Assembly: GCA_009760855.2 (NCBI GenBank)
Contig: WPIO01000066.1
Coordinates: 704,501-768,500 of the forward strand
Origin: Cristatella mucedo
Lineage: Eukaryota; Bryozoa; Phylactolaemata; Cristatellidae
DNA: 64,000 nt
Direction: 5' to 3'
Positions 9,968 through 20,279 of this stretch are shown in pieces. The position numbers and the translations under genes were made by a program. The stretch's first letter is position 1; each line of letters opens with the position of its first letter. The notes below the pieces were generated by a model. The model searched no databases and was not told the origin of the DNA. It saw only the letters and a program-made list of their open reading frames with translations.

Positions 9968-11613
9968 CATTTGATCGGTCGGAGACTCGTATTGCCCGAG
10001 ACTTTTGCAACCGAGTTTGCAGTCTAGAAATCACTTCCTAGATTCTGAACAGAGCTTGGAGCTGCCCCCTCAATGAAGTAAATAACTTGGCGCTGGTTGC
10101 AACTACTTTCCACCGTCTGCAGAAAAAGAGTCGTGGACGCTTTCCGCCTTCTTCATCGATTGTATCAACAGACGGTAGCTGCATTTGAGCACGCATCACT
10201 TTCGGTATCACAACCAGGAAACCTGTGAAAGAAGACATCTTGCAACTACAGACAGAAAAGACAAGTAAGTAAACAAGAAAGAAAGACTGATGTCAAAACA
10301 GTGTAACCGAGTTCCAGGGGTCAGAGGCTAATTCCCGCCAAACCCAGCCATACTCCAGCCACGCTGCCGCTCGCCATGCCGCCGAGCTAGGGTAAGACGA
10401 GCGGCCGTCAGGGTAAACCTCTTTATAATAACGCATGCGCCAACAACAACAGGGAAACTAAACAGGTCTACATGGAGGGTCCTATACACAGTAAACTACG
10501 GGGGCGCAAGACAACGCAGCAAGCGAACAAACGTGTTAGTTGGGGTCAGTCGGCTTCTGCAGTCCTGTCGTTAAACCGACTCCGAATCCAACAGTACGAG
10601 CGTACGCCGTCCAAAATCCGGCTGGCTGAGTAACTGCTCGGCTATTCCGAGTCGACAACTACCACAGTCGTAAGCTTCCACCGAAAGACGCCAGTACACG
10701 GGGAGGGATCACGAACACGCTACACGGGAACGCGGAATATACAAGTCAACAACGTGTGAGCTATCCGGCTCCGCTCGGGCCTTGGGTATTCATTCCCTTG
10801 CGTGCGTGGCAGCATTGCCGAAGCAAGCCTTCATGAATCCAGGTGCATAGCTCGGCGAGACCGGGAGCCTCCAACACCACGACTTACTGGGCCAACTTCC
10901 CGTACCCAAGAGCCCCGGCGACCTCTCGTCCCCACACATCCGGCAATGCAAAGGTCCGAACCCGGCCTAGCCGGTGACCCTCATTACAGCCGCCTGGTCC
11001 CAGCCAACCGAACCCAGCCTGGGTACAACAGGAATTCGGAACGGGACCGGTTGTGCTTATGGTACTGCACGCGGTAGTAACATAACTCATTAGCACACAA
11101 CGAAGGAATGTCCACTTTTATTTATTACTGACACGAAAAGACAGAACAGGCAAAAAGACTGAAGAATAACAAGCCAGAAGAATTAAAGCGGTTGAAATTG
11201 AAATGGCACTGAAATTATAAACTATTGTGATTACCAAAGTAGGACATTTTTTATTAGCCAGGAATATTGGACTGATGCAGTAACCCCAACTAGCCAAGAG
11301 CTTCAATTAAGAAGGCGTGCTGTCACTATGCGATGTTTAATGGCAAAAAATGAATCATGTGTTCGAAGCAAAGCAGGATCATTATGGAAACTCTAATAAA
11401 CAGAACCCGTGCTGCTAAGAAAGAGTCCGATTAATCACTTGTTGACTGAACCTGGTCGCTAATTTACAAGGAACGCTCTTTAAATCATTTATATATACAT
11501 CAGCAGCCAGCTGACGCACAACAGTGCGTACAACAAGTATCCTTAAAAAATGCAGGACGTTACCCGGTGCAGCAATTAACCCTGCACGACTTCTCAAGCA
11601 GTGCTACTCATTG
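9968..11613. other. Unassigned DNA, GC-richer in the middle
   Basis: 10300-11080 is clearly richer in G and C than its surroundings. It contains open frames of up to 91 codons (10802-11077, Pro/Arg-rich) with no recognisable domain and no splice context I can defend. Possible host exons of unknown type. 11100-11600 shows nothing. Confidence 0.3.
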
Positions 11614-12525
11614 TCAGGTGGAGCTGCTAACTGGGTAGACGGTCACTCTAAATGGATTTTCCTGTTCACTAAAGCCAAGTACCGCTAGGACGCTCTGCTT
11701 AGCTTTAGCCACCGACAGAGCGAACGGTCCATCTACTGCACGGCTGCCATACGCTTCCTTTAGGTCCTGACCGTTATCGATTCGAATGGCTGTCACGACG
11801 TTGGTGCAACGCAGAGCGAGGTATAGCACACGTTCAAATGGCTGAAGGCAGACGTCCGCAACCAGGTTGCTTGGCTCATGTCGCCAGAGTCGGTCGCCAG
11901 AATGATCATAGCCGTCCACCACATACGTTTCTCTCCCGTCACTGAGCTTGACTTTAGTGTCGCTGGATGTGATGACTATTTGAGCCGTTACTGCAACGCT
12001 GCTTACGTCGTACTCCAGCGTACGTCGGTACAGCTCTGTGCAACAGCAAAGTTTCACGAGCACCAGCTGAGGGCCACACACCCTGCAGCTAGTTTCACTG
12101 TTCAACCTTTTCTCACACGCAGCTAGGAGTATACCGTGGACGGACAGTCGCCTCACAGGCGACTGCAGCACAGTGACACGCATGTCTTCAACCCAGACGT
12201 CATCGCAGGCAGAGCTGCGTCGCAGCAGCATGACGAACTGCGAACCGTGCAAGCCAATAGCCGCTCGACCGTCGTCCAGCACGTCCACTATGACGACGAT
12301 GTCGTACACACCTCCTCCAGGTACAGGTATCGTCGGCCTCCAGCAGCGTAGCACCTTCCCGCGCGTGTCGCACTCCATAAGTCCATGATTGAGAGCAGCC
12401 AGTAGCAGAGTGCCTTGGTCCGTGACAGCTACGTCAACGCAGGGGCGAGCAAGCAGCCAGCTGAGAGGCACGGCGGAAGCTGCGCCAAACGGCAGTGGAG
12501 ACGTGGAGTTTGCAGCGCTACAAAG
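11614..12525 (-). CDS. NHL-like beta-propeller protein, probable last exon
   Basis: The open minus frame gives 285 codons from a GTG at 12471 and stays open further upstream, so that GTG is not a credible start. No ATG precedes the first blade. A splice acceptor, CACTTTGTAG (complement of 12518-12527), would start the exon near 12517. Blade-like repeats: DVAVTDQGTLLLAALNHGL (residues about 13-31) with CDTRGKVLRCW after it, DDGRAAIGLHGSQFVMLL, VAVTAQIVITSSD with DHSGDRLWRHEP, VADVCLQPFERVLYLAL with IDNGQDLKE, and FALSVAKAKQSVLAVLG ending FRVTVYPV. The pattern (V-A-V-T-D-x-G, then GKVLRCW) fits NHL repeats like those at the C-terminus of TRIM proteins, but no RING or B-box is in this window. 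Upstream exons, if any, lie at higher coordinates. A degraded paralogue lies about 2.6 kb away. Function beyond a protein-interaction propeller cannot be stated. Confidence 0.6.
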   Translation of the reverse strand, partial: LCSAANSTSPLPFGAASAVPLSWLLARPCVDVAVTDQGTLLLAALNHGLMECDTRGKVLRCWRPTIPVPGGGVYDIVVIVDVLDDGRAAIGLHGSQFVMLLRRSSACDDVWVEDMRVTVLQSPVRRLSVHGILLAACEKRLNSETSCRVCGPQLVLVKLCCCTELYRRTLEYDVSSVAVTAQIVITSSDTKVKLSDGRETYVVDGYDHSGDRLWRHEPSNLVADVCLQPFERVLYLALRCTNVVTAIRIDNGQDLKEAYGSRAVDGPFALSVAKAKQSVLAVLGFSEQENPFRVTVYPVSSST

Positions 12526-12579
12526 TGAGTCACGCTTGATGTAAGAATCGGCCAGCTGCGAGACGCTGGGCCAAACGAC

Positions 12580-12695
12580 TTTTGGCTACCGAATGCGTAA
12601 CGAAGGCCGCTTAGGCTTTGATTGCGCTATACAAAACTCTCCTGCGTAGCACCCACATGGTCTTTATGACTTGGTGGAGTTACAGACGGGTATAC
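12580..12695 (+). mobile_element. LINE-B, 116-bp 3' end insertion with target duplication
   Basis: Begins TTTTGGCTACCGAATGCG and ends GGAGTTACAGACGGGTATAC, the terminal part of LINE-B. It is flanked by AACGAC at 12574-12579 and 12696-12701. The paralogous locus at about 9736-9755 reads CCAAACGACGGACACG without the insert, so the empty site is visible. Confidence 0.9.
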
Positions 12696-12701
12696 AACGA
12701 C

Positions 12702-13089
12702 AGACGCGAAATAAGAGTTTGAAGAAAACAAGTAATGCTAGAAGCTAATAATCTCTAAACGGCTGAAAGATGCGTAAAATTCTTGACTGTAAATAAAAAG
12801 AGCCAACAATCATTATCAACGAGCATTGTAATCTGTAGGTTAATAGGTAAAGGTAAGAAATAAAATTGTCAAGACGTGCTCAAAAGTAAAACGCATGACC
12901 AGAAAGCGAAAAAGTTGAGGTATGAGTCATCAATGAATTATGTCGACGAACCACATTTCGAGAGGTACCTGAGTAAACGTTAATTAAAATGTTTCTTTTG
13001 CACACAAATCGTACAAGTCAATACATAAGAGTCAATCAAAAGAGTCGTACGAGTCAATTAATTCATTGCGAAGAACTTATTTTCGATAT
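12702..13089. other. Duplicated flank of the NHL-like locus, then unassigned DNA
   Basis: 12702-12880 aligns with 9750-9920 (for example AAGCTAATAATCTCTAAACGGC). Beyond that nothing is recognisable. Confidence 0.5.
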
Positions 13090-13185
13090 GTACCTCAAAG
13101 CAAATATAAAGCACCTAGAGAGAGATTAAGTTCTCTGAAGGCACTTTATCAAGTGAATTATTATTATTATTATTATTAAAGTAAC
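13090..13185 (+). mobile_element. LINE-A, 3'-end-only copy
   Basis: Contains only CAAATATAAAGCACC, the AGAGAGATTAAGTTCTCT inner stem, GGCACTTTATCAAGTG and a (ATT)n tail. No coding sequence is present. Confidence 0.85.
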
Positions 13186-13534
13186 CGCCTTTTACTAGTA
13201 GGCACAAAAGTCGTACGAGTCAAGGTACTAAATGGAACTATGATTACCTTAGCATGAACGCTGTTCAAGTCCGCGTATACAATTTACCACAGCAATAACA
13301 GTTTCAAGTACCAGTGTAACTTTCACGAAAGACTGGTGGCTCAGCAATCTTCATATTGCCATCATCCACCGTTGCCTCGGTCCGGTATTTGACACATGAC
13401 TTCCGGTCACCGGAAGCCAAACCAGAAGCCAACGAATCAGGCAGTGCATTCCGATAAGAAAACGGTAATACATTTAGTACATTTAAAACCTTGCGACTCG
13501 TGGTGATCGAAATTCCAAACAAACGCTGATATTG
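13186..13534. other. Unassigned DNA with an open minus frame
   Basis: Minus frame 13304-13522 (72 codons, ends NMKIAEPPVFRESYTGT) contains a TTCCGGTGACCGGAA near-palindrome. It could be an exon of the gene read on this strand, but there is no recognised domain. Confidence 0.25.
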
Positions 13535-14930
13535 CCTAATAGTATTAATAATAATAATACTAATAATTACGCACTTTATAAAGCGCCCTCAGAGAACTCA
13601 ATCTCTGTCTAGGCGCTTTCCATTTGTTGCAAAGGGATGCAATTAAATGGTAAGTAAAATCATGCTTAAAAAGAAAACGAAATAAATAATATGGTTAGAT
13701 TGACATGCACAGGGTCAGCATGCAAATGTGGTTAGTGGTAGCATGCACAGTGTCAGCGCCCAAAAGCACATGAAGGACGAATCACAGGACCCACTAAATG
13801 CTGTCCTGAATAGGTGTGTTGTTAGGTTCCTTTTACATGTGGTCAGGTCAGGGGATGTTCTGACGCAGGTCAGGAGGGAGTTCCAGGCTTTAGAAGCATA
13901 CGAACTAAATGCGTGGTCTCAAAAGGATTTCAAGTTTGTACGAGGTCTTTGTAGACTGTTGGATTCCAAAAAGCGAGTGGTAAGATCCTTGGCCTGGTGG
14001 GGGAGTATATCGGAGAGAAATTCTGGAGCCATAGAATGAAGGGAACTGAAAGTGAGCGAAAAAACCTTGCAGTCGATCTCTTGCTTGACTGGCAGCCAGT
14101 GCAGGTCAGCGAGAAGTGGTGTGATGTGGCAAGTGCTACGCTCACGACAGACAAGCCTAGCTGCAGAGTTTTGCACCAGCTGCAATCGCCTGATCGCACA
14201 TGCTGGTAGGCCAGTGAGAAGTGAGTTGCAGAAGTCGAGACGGGATGTCACTAATGCATGGACCAACTTGGAGTGGTATCTTTATCTAAACGAGCCCGAA
14301 TTTTAGCAATGTTATGAAGCTGAAAGTAGGCTGATTTGACTGAGGAGCTGATATGGTCGTCTAACGAGAAGTCGCTTTGGAATATGAAACCTAGATTTCG
14401 AGCTGATTTAACTGGAGATATGCTGACAGAGCCATTGCTTAAAACCAGCTGTATTCATCTCTGAATCACACTGGGTTTGCACATATCTAGTAAGTTAGTT
14501 TTATCACCGTTTAGTTTCAGAAGATTTGCTGCCGTCCATGAGCGGACGTCATCAATGTATGCAGCAACTGAGTTGAGAGAATCCGAGGTGTTCGAAGGCT
14601 GGGAGGTATGAACGCAAAGGTACATCTGAGTGTCATTCGCATAGAAGTGAAAGCTTAGATTGTGCTAGGCAATCACAACAGCAAGAGGGAGAGTATAAAC
14701 CGTGAAACGGACCAGACTTAGCACGGAGCCCTGCAGTACTACATATTTTAGAGGTACTTCGGATAATAGTTGTCCATTCACGTCAATACCCTGGAGTCTG
14801 CCATTGAGACAGGACCTGAACCACTGCAGAGCAGTGCCAGTGATGCCCAGGCGAGATGAGAGGCGCTCTAGAAGAACTTCTTGATTGATGGTATTAGAAG
14901 CTTCCGAAAGATCGAGCAAAACAGTATTCT
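13535..14930 (-). mobile_element. LINE-A: RT core to 3' end, decayed
   Basis: Minus strand. The 5' edge near 14930 begins in RT motif A (VLLDLSEASNTINQEVLLERLSSRLG). The [11 protein letters not shown] block is degraded to YVVLQGSVLSLVRF. The thumb is well preserved at 13919-14266 ([40 protein letters not shown]). Then come the 3'UTR and a hairpin near 13575-13620, and the ATT tail at 13535-13560. Motif A has lost its catalytic Asp (AFDTIDH became SNTINQ). Confidence 0.9.
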
Positions 14931-15079
14931 GTTTCGACCACCAGCAAAAAGCAGTAAAAGATTAGAAATGAAATCCTCCAAAACTAATAAGACTTCCCGT
15001 TTCCTAGCCGACGCCCGGAGCAGAAGGCAGGCAAAGAATGCAGTGCCACCCTCTCTCAATATTCGCTATTTCAACATTT

Positions 15080-15635
15080 ATTAAAAAAACATTATCTGAC
15101 CAGTTCAGCACCAAATTTAGTGCACTGACTGATCCTTTATTTGCTGTGGCTCATGTGCATTATGGTAATCTTTTCAAAGGTCACACACTTGACCAATGTC
15201 TCCTACAAGTGTAGGCTGCTATGACCAATTTTTACCAATCTTTCTTATCTGACTGCACGCAGAACTCATGCTGTAGATATCGTGAGAAAACATCTTTCTC
15301 TTATACCAAAGATATATGAAGTATAAAAGCCTCAAGAACGTAGACATCGAAGATGCCCATGCGACAATATTTGCTGGGCCTCTGCTGGTAAAATTCATGT
15401 TCCAACCTGTCTCACTACTTGTAGGTTGCTTTCACGTCACACTAGCAGGCATGCTGTGCTAGCTTCCCACTCTGAATAGGCGCACTGTGCAACCTCACCC
15501 TGACGGGTTATAGTTTACCAAAGAAAATAAACTAGCTAGGTCTACTAAAGCAAAGCTTCGAAAAGGCATATAAAAGGTCGGGACTGACTGTCCATTGACA
15601 GGCATATGAGGACTAGCATAGTTCCTACCAATCGA
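15080..15635 (+). mobile_element. LINE-A, decayed endonuclease fragment
   Basis: Matches the C-terminal part of the endonuclease and linker of the 61.5-kb copy: AGCACCAAATTTAGTGCACTGACTGA, GTGGCTCATGTGCAT, GGTCACACACTTGACCAA and TATCTGACTGCACGCAGA in order. No frame stays open. Confidence 0.75.
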
Positions 15636-15639
15636 AATG

Positions 15640-16207
15640 AATAATTCACTTGATATAGCACCCGCAGAGAGCCTACTATTGTATTAGGTACTTCACGTTT
15701 GCTGGAAAGAAAGCATGATCGCATGGTTTAGGGTAGTAGCACGCTAAATGATAACAAGCAGTACATGGTTAGGTTGAGTGGCACCGGTTCAGCCTGCAAA
15801 TATGGCTAGTGACAACATCCATATTTTAAAGAGGCATAATACACCGAAGACGAATTATGCAAGCCTACGAAACGCTGTGATATATAGATGCGTTTTTGAT
15901 TCTTTTCAAATCTGCTCAGGTAACGGAATGTCTTTAGGCCAGTTACGTTACATTGTTCAAAGTGAGTTCTGTGCTTCTGGAGGATGACTACTAATGGCAT
16001 CAATGGCCTAATAGTTTGAGATTCCGTACGACACGTAGCAAAGCGATTGTATTCCGAAAAGCAAGTGGTACTATCTTAAGCCTGGCGGGGAAAAGATCTG
16101 ATAAGTAGGATTAAGATAAAAAATGAAAGGACCTAAAATTACTTGATAAAGCCTTGAAGTCAACAAGACCGTTGACTGGTAGCCAGTGCAGGTCAGTGAA
16201 AAGAAAT
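15640..16207 (-). mobile_element. LINE-A, decayed 3' fragment
   Basis: 3' end near 15650 (CACTTGATATAGCACCCGCAGAG). Thumb sequence follows in reverse up to GGTAGCCAGTGCAGGTCAGTGAAAAG at about 16175-16205, where LINE-B starts abruptly. Confidence 0.75.
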
Positions 16208-16879
16208 GAAAATGTGTGTGACAGGCCGCTACTGATTGTAGGAGACTTCAATATTCACGTTGACAACCCTACCAACAGCCAGGTCCGCTCATTTCTTGAC
16301 TGTCTGGAGAATCTTGGTTTGGCCCAACACGTTAATCATAGCACCCACGTCGGTGGCCACATTCTAGATCTCGTGATCACTAAGGATGTCCTGCCCACTG
16401 ACTTTGTGGTGTGCCCACTGACCCTCTCAGATCATTGCTCGGTCTCGTTTACTGTTCCTGCTCCCTCGTACGTGCAGGGTAATGTCGAATTTGCCAAACG
16501 ACGTAACTTACAAAGCATTGACTTGGACAAGTTTTTTAAATCTGTTTGTGATGCAGGCCTTCTTGATCTTCATTCAGACTCAACCGGCAGCCTCGATACC
16601 CTCACTGATGCGATGAACATAACACTCAGGAGCGCTCTTGACAAGTATGCTCCCGTTCGCTCTATCCGTGTTCAAAGTCGTTCAGATTGCTTTCAATTTA
16701 CAAAAAAAATTCTTAAGATGCGTCGGGTTAAGCGCAGGCTAGACCATCGTTTCAAGAAATCGGGGTCTGAGGCAGATCTAGTCAATTTTAAAGACTTCCT
16801 TCGAGTTTACACCCGAAAGCTTCAAAAAACCAGGGCTTATTTTTTTGAGAAAGCTGAATTCCTGCCAGCCGGACACTAA
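16208..16879 (+). CDS. LINE-B APE-type endonuclease, C-terminal part plus linker
   Basis: Nicks target DNA during target-primed reverse transcription. Visible motifs: LLIVGDFNIHVDN (GDFN, catalytic Asp and Asn, near 16235-16265), GGHILDLVIT and LSDHCSVSF (SDH, catalytic His). The N-terminal motifs (N of the first strand, TETWL, YRPP) are missing because the element is truncated. The frame is open from 16154, but its first 18 codons are antisense LINE-A thumb sequence ([12 protein letters not shown]), so that ATG is accidental. The frame ends at 16879 because of the frameshift described for the RT frame. Not functional as it stands. Confidence 0.85.
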   Translation, partial: ENVCDRPLLIVGDFNIHVDNPTNSQVRSFLDCLENLGLAQHVNHSTHVGGHILDLVITKDVLPTDFVVCPLTLSDHCSVSFTVPAPSYVQGNVEFAKRRNLQSIDLDKFFKSVCDAGLLDLHSDSTGSLDTLTDAMNITLRSALDKYAPVRSIRVQSRSDCFQFTKKILKMRRVKRRLDHRFKKSGSEADLVNFKDFLRVYTRKLQKTRAYFFEKAEFLPAGH

Positions 16880-18779
16880 ACAGATTTATAAGACAGTAAA
16901 CCATTTACTGGCCAATGCTGTCAGGTCTGACTCCCCAGATATTAAGGGCTCAGCCGAAACGTTTTCAGCCTTTTTTACTGAAAAAATTGTGCACATTCAT
17001 GCCTCCATTAAGCCCCCTCCGACCAAAGCAATCGCCGTTCCTCAACCTGTGACCTTTCTTCGAAGGTTCTCCGAAGTTTCTGCGAGTGATGTGGCTGCCT
17101 TAATAAGGTCTAGCAAAAAGAGCTCGTCTCCTGAAGACCCTATACCTTCATCTCTATGGTCTTCACTTGCAGACCAACTTAGCCCTGCCATAACCAAGAT
17201 TTTTAATGCTTCTTTGGGAAAAGTGGTCGTCCCCAAGTCCTTCAAATCGGCAATCGTTAGACCTATTCTTAAAAAGCCTGGATTAGACACAGAGGTCCTA
17301 GCAAACTATCGTCCAGTTTCCCTTGTTCCGTTCATATCAAAGATTTTTGAAAAAATTGTTGCTAAGCAGCTAGTTGAACATATTGAAAATAATGGAATGT
17401 CAGAAACATTTCAATCAGGTTTCAAGAGGCAGCACTCCACTGAAACTGCTTTCCTCCGTGTTAACAATGACATTCTACGTGGCAATGACGACGGGAATGT
17501 CACTGCCTTAGCTCTGCTAGATCTGTCTGCTGCCTTCGACACCATTGATCACGAAGTTCAGCTTGCAAGATTAAGAACAACGATCGGTCTGGCAGACGAC
17601 GCACTGGCGTGGTTTAAATCCTACTTGTCTGATCGTGTTAAATCCGTGTCGTGTGGGGGTCAGGTCTCAGACATGAGAAGTGTCACCTGTGGAGTCCCTC
17701 AAGGGTCTGTACTTGGTCCCTTGCTGTTCTCCATTTATACACAACCTCTGGGAAGAGTGATTAAGGCCCATGGAATAGGATATCACTTCTATGCTGACGA
17801 TACTCAGTTGTATTTGTCATTTAAACCGTCGGAATCTGCTGCAGCAACTGAGAAACTCAATGCTTGCCTTGCCGATATTCGATCCTGGATGTCGGAAAAC
17901 TTCCTGAAATTAAATGACGACAAAACCGAACTGCTTCTCACAGGACACCCTAAGCGTGTGGCTGCATTAAAAGGCTGTGCTGTTTTAATAGGTGATGCTA
18001 TTGTGCGACCTTCACCACGTGCTCGTAATCTAGGTGTCGTGTTCGACAGCTGCCTCAATTTCAAAAGCTTCATTCAGAAGACTGCCTCTACAGCTAGCCA
18101 TCACATCCGATCCCTATCCAAGATTAGAAGCTGTCTCCCACAGTGGCTTGTAAAAAATTTAACTAGCTCTTTAGTTCTGTCTCGGCTTGATAATTGTAAT
18201 TCCCTTTTGGCTGGGCTACCAAAGAAAGCTCATGTGCCACTACAGCGTACTATGAATATGGCTGCAAGGCTGGTCTTCAAGTCCCAGCGGTTTGAGCACG
18301 CGTCTCCTTTGCTGAAAGAGCTAGAATGGTTGCCGGTTGAGCAAAGGATACAGATCAAAGTTCTTACGCTGACCCACAAGGCCCGCCACGACTTGGCTCC
18401 TCCATACCTAGCTGAACTGCTAAATCAGTTTCAGCCTGTTCGCGCCCTCAGGTCCTGTGTGGACAATAAATTAGCTGTCCCATTCCTCCGCTTAAAGAAA
18501 GTTGGCGACAGAAGCTTGAGCTCAGCAGGTCCTAGACTGTGGAACTCGCTTCCACAATTCTTGTGCAATGACATCTACTCTGCAACTGCCGACTATGGCA
18601 CATCTTTTTCAGCGGTCCTGAACTGCTACTTCTATGCTACTCACTACCTCAACTGCTCTCCTAACTCTGCTATGCTTCCCACTTTCTCTTTGTTGCGTGA
18701 GACGAAGTCTGTTGGCTACCGAATGCGTACCGAAAGCCGCTTAGGCTGTGAGTGTGCTATACAAAACTCTCCTGCGTAA
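16845..18779 (+). CDS. LINE-B reverse transcriptase, open 644-codon frame
   Basis: Copies element RNA onto nicked chromosomal DNA. Visible in order: KTVNHLL linker, SSSPEDPIPSSLW, FKSAIVRPILKKPGLD, NYRPVSLVPFISKIFEKIV, FQSGFKRQHSTETAFLRV, motif A LLDLSAAFDTIDH, motif [18 protein letters not shown] (about residues 283-299), catalytic YADD (residues 316-319), [14 protein letters not shown], and a thumb/C-terminal part LDNCNSLLAGLPKKAHVPLQR ending CECAIQNSPA. All RT catalytic aspartates are present. The frame opens at a TTG and is really the continuation of the endonuclease frame: dropping one T from the seven-T run at about 16838-16844 would join them. Clade CR1/L2-like from motif style; exact placement needs a tree. 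Confidence 0.93.
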   Translation: MRKLNSCQPDTKQIYKTVNHLLANAVRSDSPDIKGSAETFSAFFTEKIVHIHASIKPPPTKAIAVPQPVTFLRRFSEVSASDVAALIRSSKKSSSPEDPIPSSLWSSLADQLSPAITKIFNASLGKVVVPKSFKSAIVRPILKKPGLDTEVLANYRPVSLVPFISKIFEKIVAKQLVEHIENNGMSETFQSGFKRQHSTETAFLRVNNDILRGNDDGNVTALALLDLSAAFDTIDHEVQLARLRTTIGLADDALAWFKSYLSDRVKSVSCGGQVSDMRSVTCGVPQGSVLGPLLFSIYTQPLGRVIKAHGIGYHFYADDTQLYLSFKPSESAAATEKLNACLADIRSWMSENFLKLNDDKTELLLTGHPKRVAALKGCAVLIGDAIVRPSPRARNLGVVFDSCLNFKSFIQKTASTASHHIRSLSKIRSCLPQWLVKNLTSSLVLSRLDNCNSLLAGLPKKAHVPLQRTMNMAARLVFKSQRFEHASPLLKELEWLPVEQRIQIKVLTLTHKARHDLAPPYLAELLNQFQPVRALRSCVDNKLAVPFLRLKKVGDRSLSSAGPRLWNSLPQFLCNDIYSATADYGTSFSAVLNCYFYATHYLNCSPNSAMLPTFSLLRETKSVGYRMRTESRLGCECAIQNSPA

Positions 18780-18879
18780 CGCCCACATGGTCTTTATGAC
18801 TTTGTGGAGTTACTGTCGGAGATACATTACATTACATCACATGAATAATATCGAAAGTAATAACATCGACGACAATAAA

Positions 18880-19910
18880 TTGACAGCGAAATCAATACTC
18901 AATCTCAGAACTCAATCTCTTTCTAGTGACTTAAAGTTCCCTGTAAGGGAAGCATGGTGTGAGGCAACGAACACTACTCTTATTACAAAGAAACACAGAT
19001 TCTCCACATCCACAAATGCCTGACTGTCTTGGCTTGTCGATAAGCAATTAGTGAGTTACAGAAATTAGGAAAGGTTTTTACCAATGTATTGACCAATTTG
19101 ATGATATTTTCTTTGTTTAAACGAACCTAAATTCAACCATTGTTATGTAGCAGAAATTAGAAAGAATCAATAGCAAAGCCGATGTGGTCATCAAGTAAAC
19201 TATCACCACGAAACAGGCACACAGATTGAGTGCACATTCAAAATGAGATGCAAAAGAAATAGTGTTGATAATACATTTGATATAGAACCCTCAGAGAATT
19301 CAAATCTGTCCATTCACTTGACATTTTCTGTAAAGAAGCAGGGTTGAAAGGTTAGTGGTAGCATGCACAATGACTGTCAGAAATAACATGATTATGGGTG
19401 ACATGCACAAGCTCTGCATACACGTCTGGTTAGTGGCAGCAAGCACATATTCAGCACACATAAGCACATTTAGGACGAATCACATGGACTAATCGTGGTA
19501 AATAGTTGAGCCGTGGTAAATAAAGCCTTAGATTTTTTTTAACTGGTCAAGTCGGGATCGTTCGGTCAGGATACGTCAGGATAGGTCATGAAGCAAGTCG
19601 GAATGAGTTCCAGGCTTTCGAAGCATACAAACTAAAGGCTCGGTCTCTAAAGGATTTGAGATTCCTTAGGGGAATGGGTAAACAATGAAAATATGCAAAA
19701 TGTGCTGCTCAAAGGCCTGGTAGAGGAGCAGATCTGTTAGGTAACAGGGCAAAATTACGACCAGACCGAAAAGTGAGTGACGATTCCTCGAAGTCTATGT
19801 TTTGCTTAAGTCGTAGTCAGTACAGGTCGGCGTGGAATTGTTTGATGAGGCAACTGGGAAGCTAATGACAGATAAGCCTAGCTGCTGAGTTTTGCACCAG
19901 CCGTACGTGC
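18880..19910 (-). mobile_element. LINE-A fragments, at least two decayed pieces
   Basis: About 18880-18980 is a 3'-end piece (GAACTCAATCTCTTTCTAG). 19040-19230 matches the thumb in reverse (GTGAGTTACAGAAATTAGG, TGTATTGACCAATTTGATG). 19262-19910 is a second copy starting at a 3' end (TTTGATATAGAACCCTCAGAGAA) and running to GTTTTGCACCAGC. All frames are broken. Confidence 0.7.
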
Positions 19911-20279
19911 TTGGGGCACTATATAAAAGAAATGCATATTAAAGTCTCTTAACCGAGAGTAACAGTGGTTTCTATTTCAAATGACAGACAGCATAGTTTA
20001 AAGTGTATGTTATTGATGGAATGCGATTGCGTTTTTCCATATGCCTCCGATAGCAAGTATGACAGATATGAGTAATCGAACTGTGACACAACTCGAAGCT
20101 CCATATTGAAGTTTGTGAAACTGAGGTTTTAATCAGATATCCCAGAGTGGCTTTATAAGTTAGCCCTATGAAGTTAAGGGCATTGCCTTAGCCCGTTTTC
20201 AGACCGTGGAATCCAGTTTCTTGGACAGTCCATGTTCCCTAATTATATTTCTATTCTGCTGCTGTTTCGTTAATGTGAG
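19911..20279. other. Unassigned DNA
   Basis: No gene or repeat that I can place. Confidence 0.35.

Larger units (their letters stand above)
16208..18838 (+). mobile_element. LINE-B, best-preserved copy, 5' truncated
   Basis: Contains the C-terminal endonuclease, the whole RT and the C-terminal domain, then a roughly 58-base 3'UTR (ACATGGTCTTTATGAC, GTGGAGTTAC, GGAGATACATTACATTACAT). The 5' edge is cut inside the endonuclease and abuts an antisense LINE-A fragment. One frameshift at about 16835-16850 separates the two open frames. It serves as the reference for the other LINE-B pieces at 5810, 7785, 12580, 20280, 34508 and 44447. Confidence 0.95.

Noticed and set aside
10802-11077. 91-codon Pro/Arg-rich frame in GC-richer DNA as a gene
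   Set aside because: No recognisable domain, overlapping open frames on the other strand, and no supporting splice or start context.
13180-13215. Possible SINE-1 fragment (GTAACCGCC..TACTAGTAGGCAC)
   Set aside because: Only about 25 bases resemble the SINE-1 A-box side; too short to distinguish from chance.
19918-19940. TATATAAAAG near 19930 as a second promoter
   Set aside because: It lies in a decayed LINE-A/LINE-B border with no start context or splice donor downstream; AT-rich DNA gives such words often.
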